A program made the translations under genes and the position numbers. A model generated the notes under the pieces. The model was not told the DNA's origin. It saw only the letters and a program-made list of their open reading frames with translations, and ran no database searches. Source: JAKITW01 sp041598875 (GTDB taxonomy: Bacteria > Desulfobacterota > Desulfobulbia > Desulfobulbales > BM004). From it: 42,038 nucleotides of DNA. The stretch spans positions 1 through 42,038 of the forward strand of contig JBFHXP010000009.1 of the NCBI GenBank assembly GCA_041598875.1, written 5' to 3'. Positions 41,640 to 42,038 of this stretch are shown piece by piece (within the stretch, counting starts at the first letter, position 1; every line of letters begins with the position of its first letter).

Positions 41640-42038
41640 ATGTATAAGAGAAACCAGAAAATCCACTTCGTCGGTATCGGCGGCATCGGCATGAGCGGTA
41701 TCGCCGAGGTGCTGCTTAACCTTGGCTATGAAGTGAGCGGTTCGGACATCAGGGCCAGCAGAATCACAGACCGCCTCGCCTCCCTGGGTGGCGTAATCCA
41801 TATCGGCCATGCTGGAGAAAACTGCAAAAACGCCGATGTTGTCGTCTATTCTTCGGCAATCAAAGATACTAATCCGGAGCTGGTGGCGGCCCGCAACGCC
41901 CATATACCGGTTATCCCCCGCGCGGAAATGCTTGCAGAACTGATGCGTCTCAAAAAATTCGGCATCGCCGTGGCCGGCAGCCATGGAAAAACAACCACCA
42001 CCTCGCTCACCGGCTGGGTTCTGGCCCATGCCGGTCTC
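41640..42038 (+). CDS. murC: UDP-MurNAc:L-alanine ligase (N-terminal fragment)
   Basis: 133 residues are inside the window; the gene runs past the right edge. AAGGAAA lies before the ATG at 41640, 9 bp after murG. The Rossmann start KIHFVGIGGIGMSGIAEVL, the VYSSAIKDTNPELVAA segment and the ATP loop AGSHGKTTTTSL identify MurC, which starts the peptide stem of peptidoglycan. Confidence 0.93.
   Translation, partial: MYKRNQKIHFVGIGGIGMSGIAEVLLNLGYEVSGSDIRASRITDRLASLGGVIHIGHAGENCKNADVVVYSSAIKDTNPELVAARNAHIPVIPRAEMLAELMRLKKFGIAVAGSHGKTTTTSLTGWVLAHAGL

Noticed and set aside
1..42038. CRISPR arrays, prophage, insertion sequences, tRNA or rRNA genes
   Set aside because: No spaced direct-repeat array, transposase, integrase, phage gene or RNA gene could be found; the short tandem arrays have no spacers.

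Overview
The window looks like a chromosomal core region of a Gram-negative, diderm bacterium, most likely a member of the Desulfobacterota (former Deltaproteobacteria), perhaps close to Desulfobulbales. Three things point this way: the gene order ffh-rpsP-khpA-rimM-trmD-SPOUT methyltransferase-rplS-rnhB-yraN, lipoproteins together with a meso-diaminopimelate-type MurE (DNPR motif), and a CooC-type nickel ATPase. The order-level placement is inference from gene order and protein character, not from a search.

Layout. Positions 1-3251 hold the start of a response regulator gene, a repeat-bearing spacer and a large B12-binding-type radical SAM protein, all on the minus strand. A small AMIN-domain gene (3460-3915, plus strand) converges on a long minus-strand block that reads leftwards from 21317 to 4056. 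That block runs ileS-lspA-fabD-DUF4412-like, an intrinsic terminator, a lytic transglycosylase, a spacer with tandem repeats and the ffh promoter, then ffh-rpsP-khpA-rimM-trmD-methyltransferase-rplS-rnhB-yraN-pdxA-tmk-TPR lipoprotein-LolB-like lipoprotein. The spacer 21318-21934 carries back-to-back promoters, a structured ileS leader and a possible small RNA.

From 21935 rightwards most genes are on the plus strand: cooC-like; ftsE-ftsX-envC-like, followed by ctpA; then era on the minus strand, divergent from an RNase II/R-family gene. A 600-bp regulatory spacer then precedes a division and cell-wall (dcw) cluster: mraZ-rsmH-ftsL-like-ftsI-like-murE/murF fusion-mraY-murD-murG-murC (cut by the window end).

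The most notable observation is in the dcw cluster. The ftsI-like gene is a full open frame that keeps the membrane anchor, the dimerisation domain, the flanks of the transpeptidase fold and a C-terminal PASTA domain. It has lost the stretch holding the SxxK serine and lysine, and it has no KTG motif, so it should be catalytically dead. ftsW, normally between murD and murG, is missing: only 3 bp separate those two genes. Together this suggests that septal peptidoglycan synthesis in this lineage does not use the standard FtsW-FtsI pair encoded here, while the FtsEX-EnvC amidase-activation arm is kept. Other signals are 10-bp phased MraZ boxes, twin operator-like boxes upstream of mraZ, a dispersed ~130-bp repeat with a conserved hairpin, 7-bp and 8-bp tandem arrays, and a three-copy palindromic repeat near the left end.
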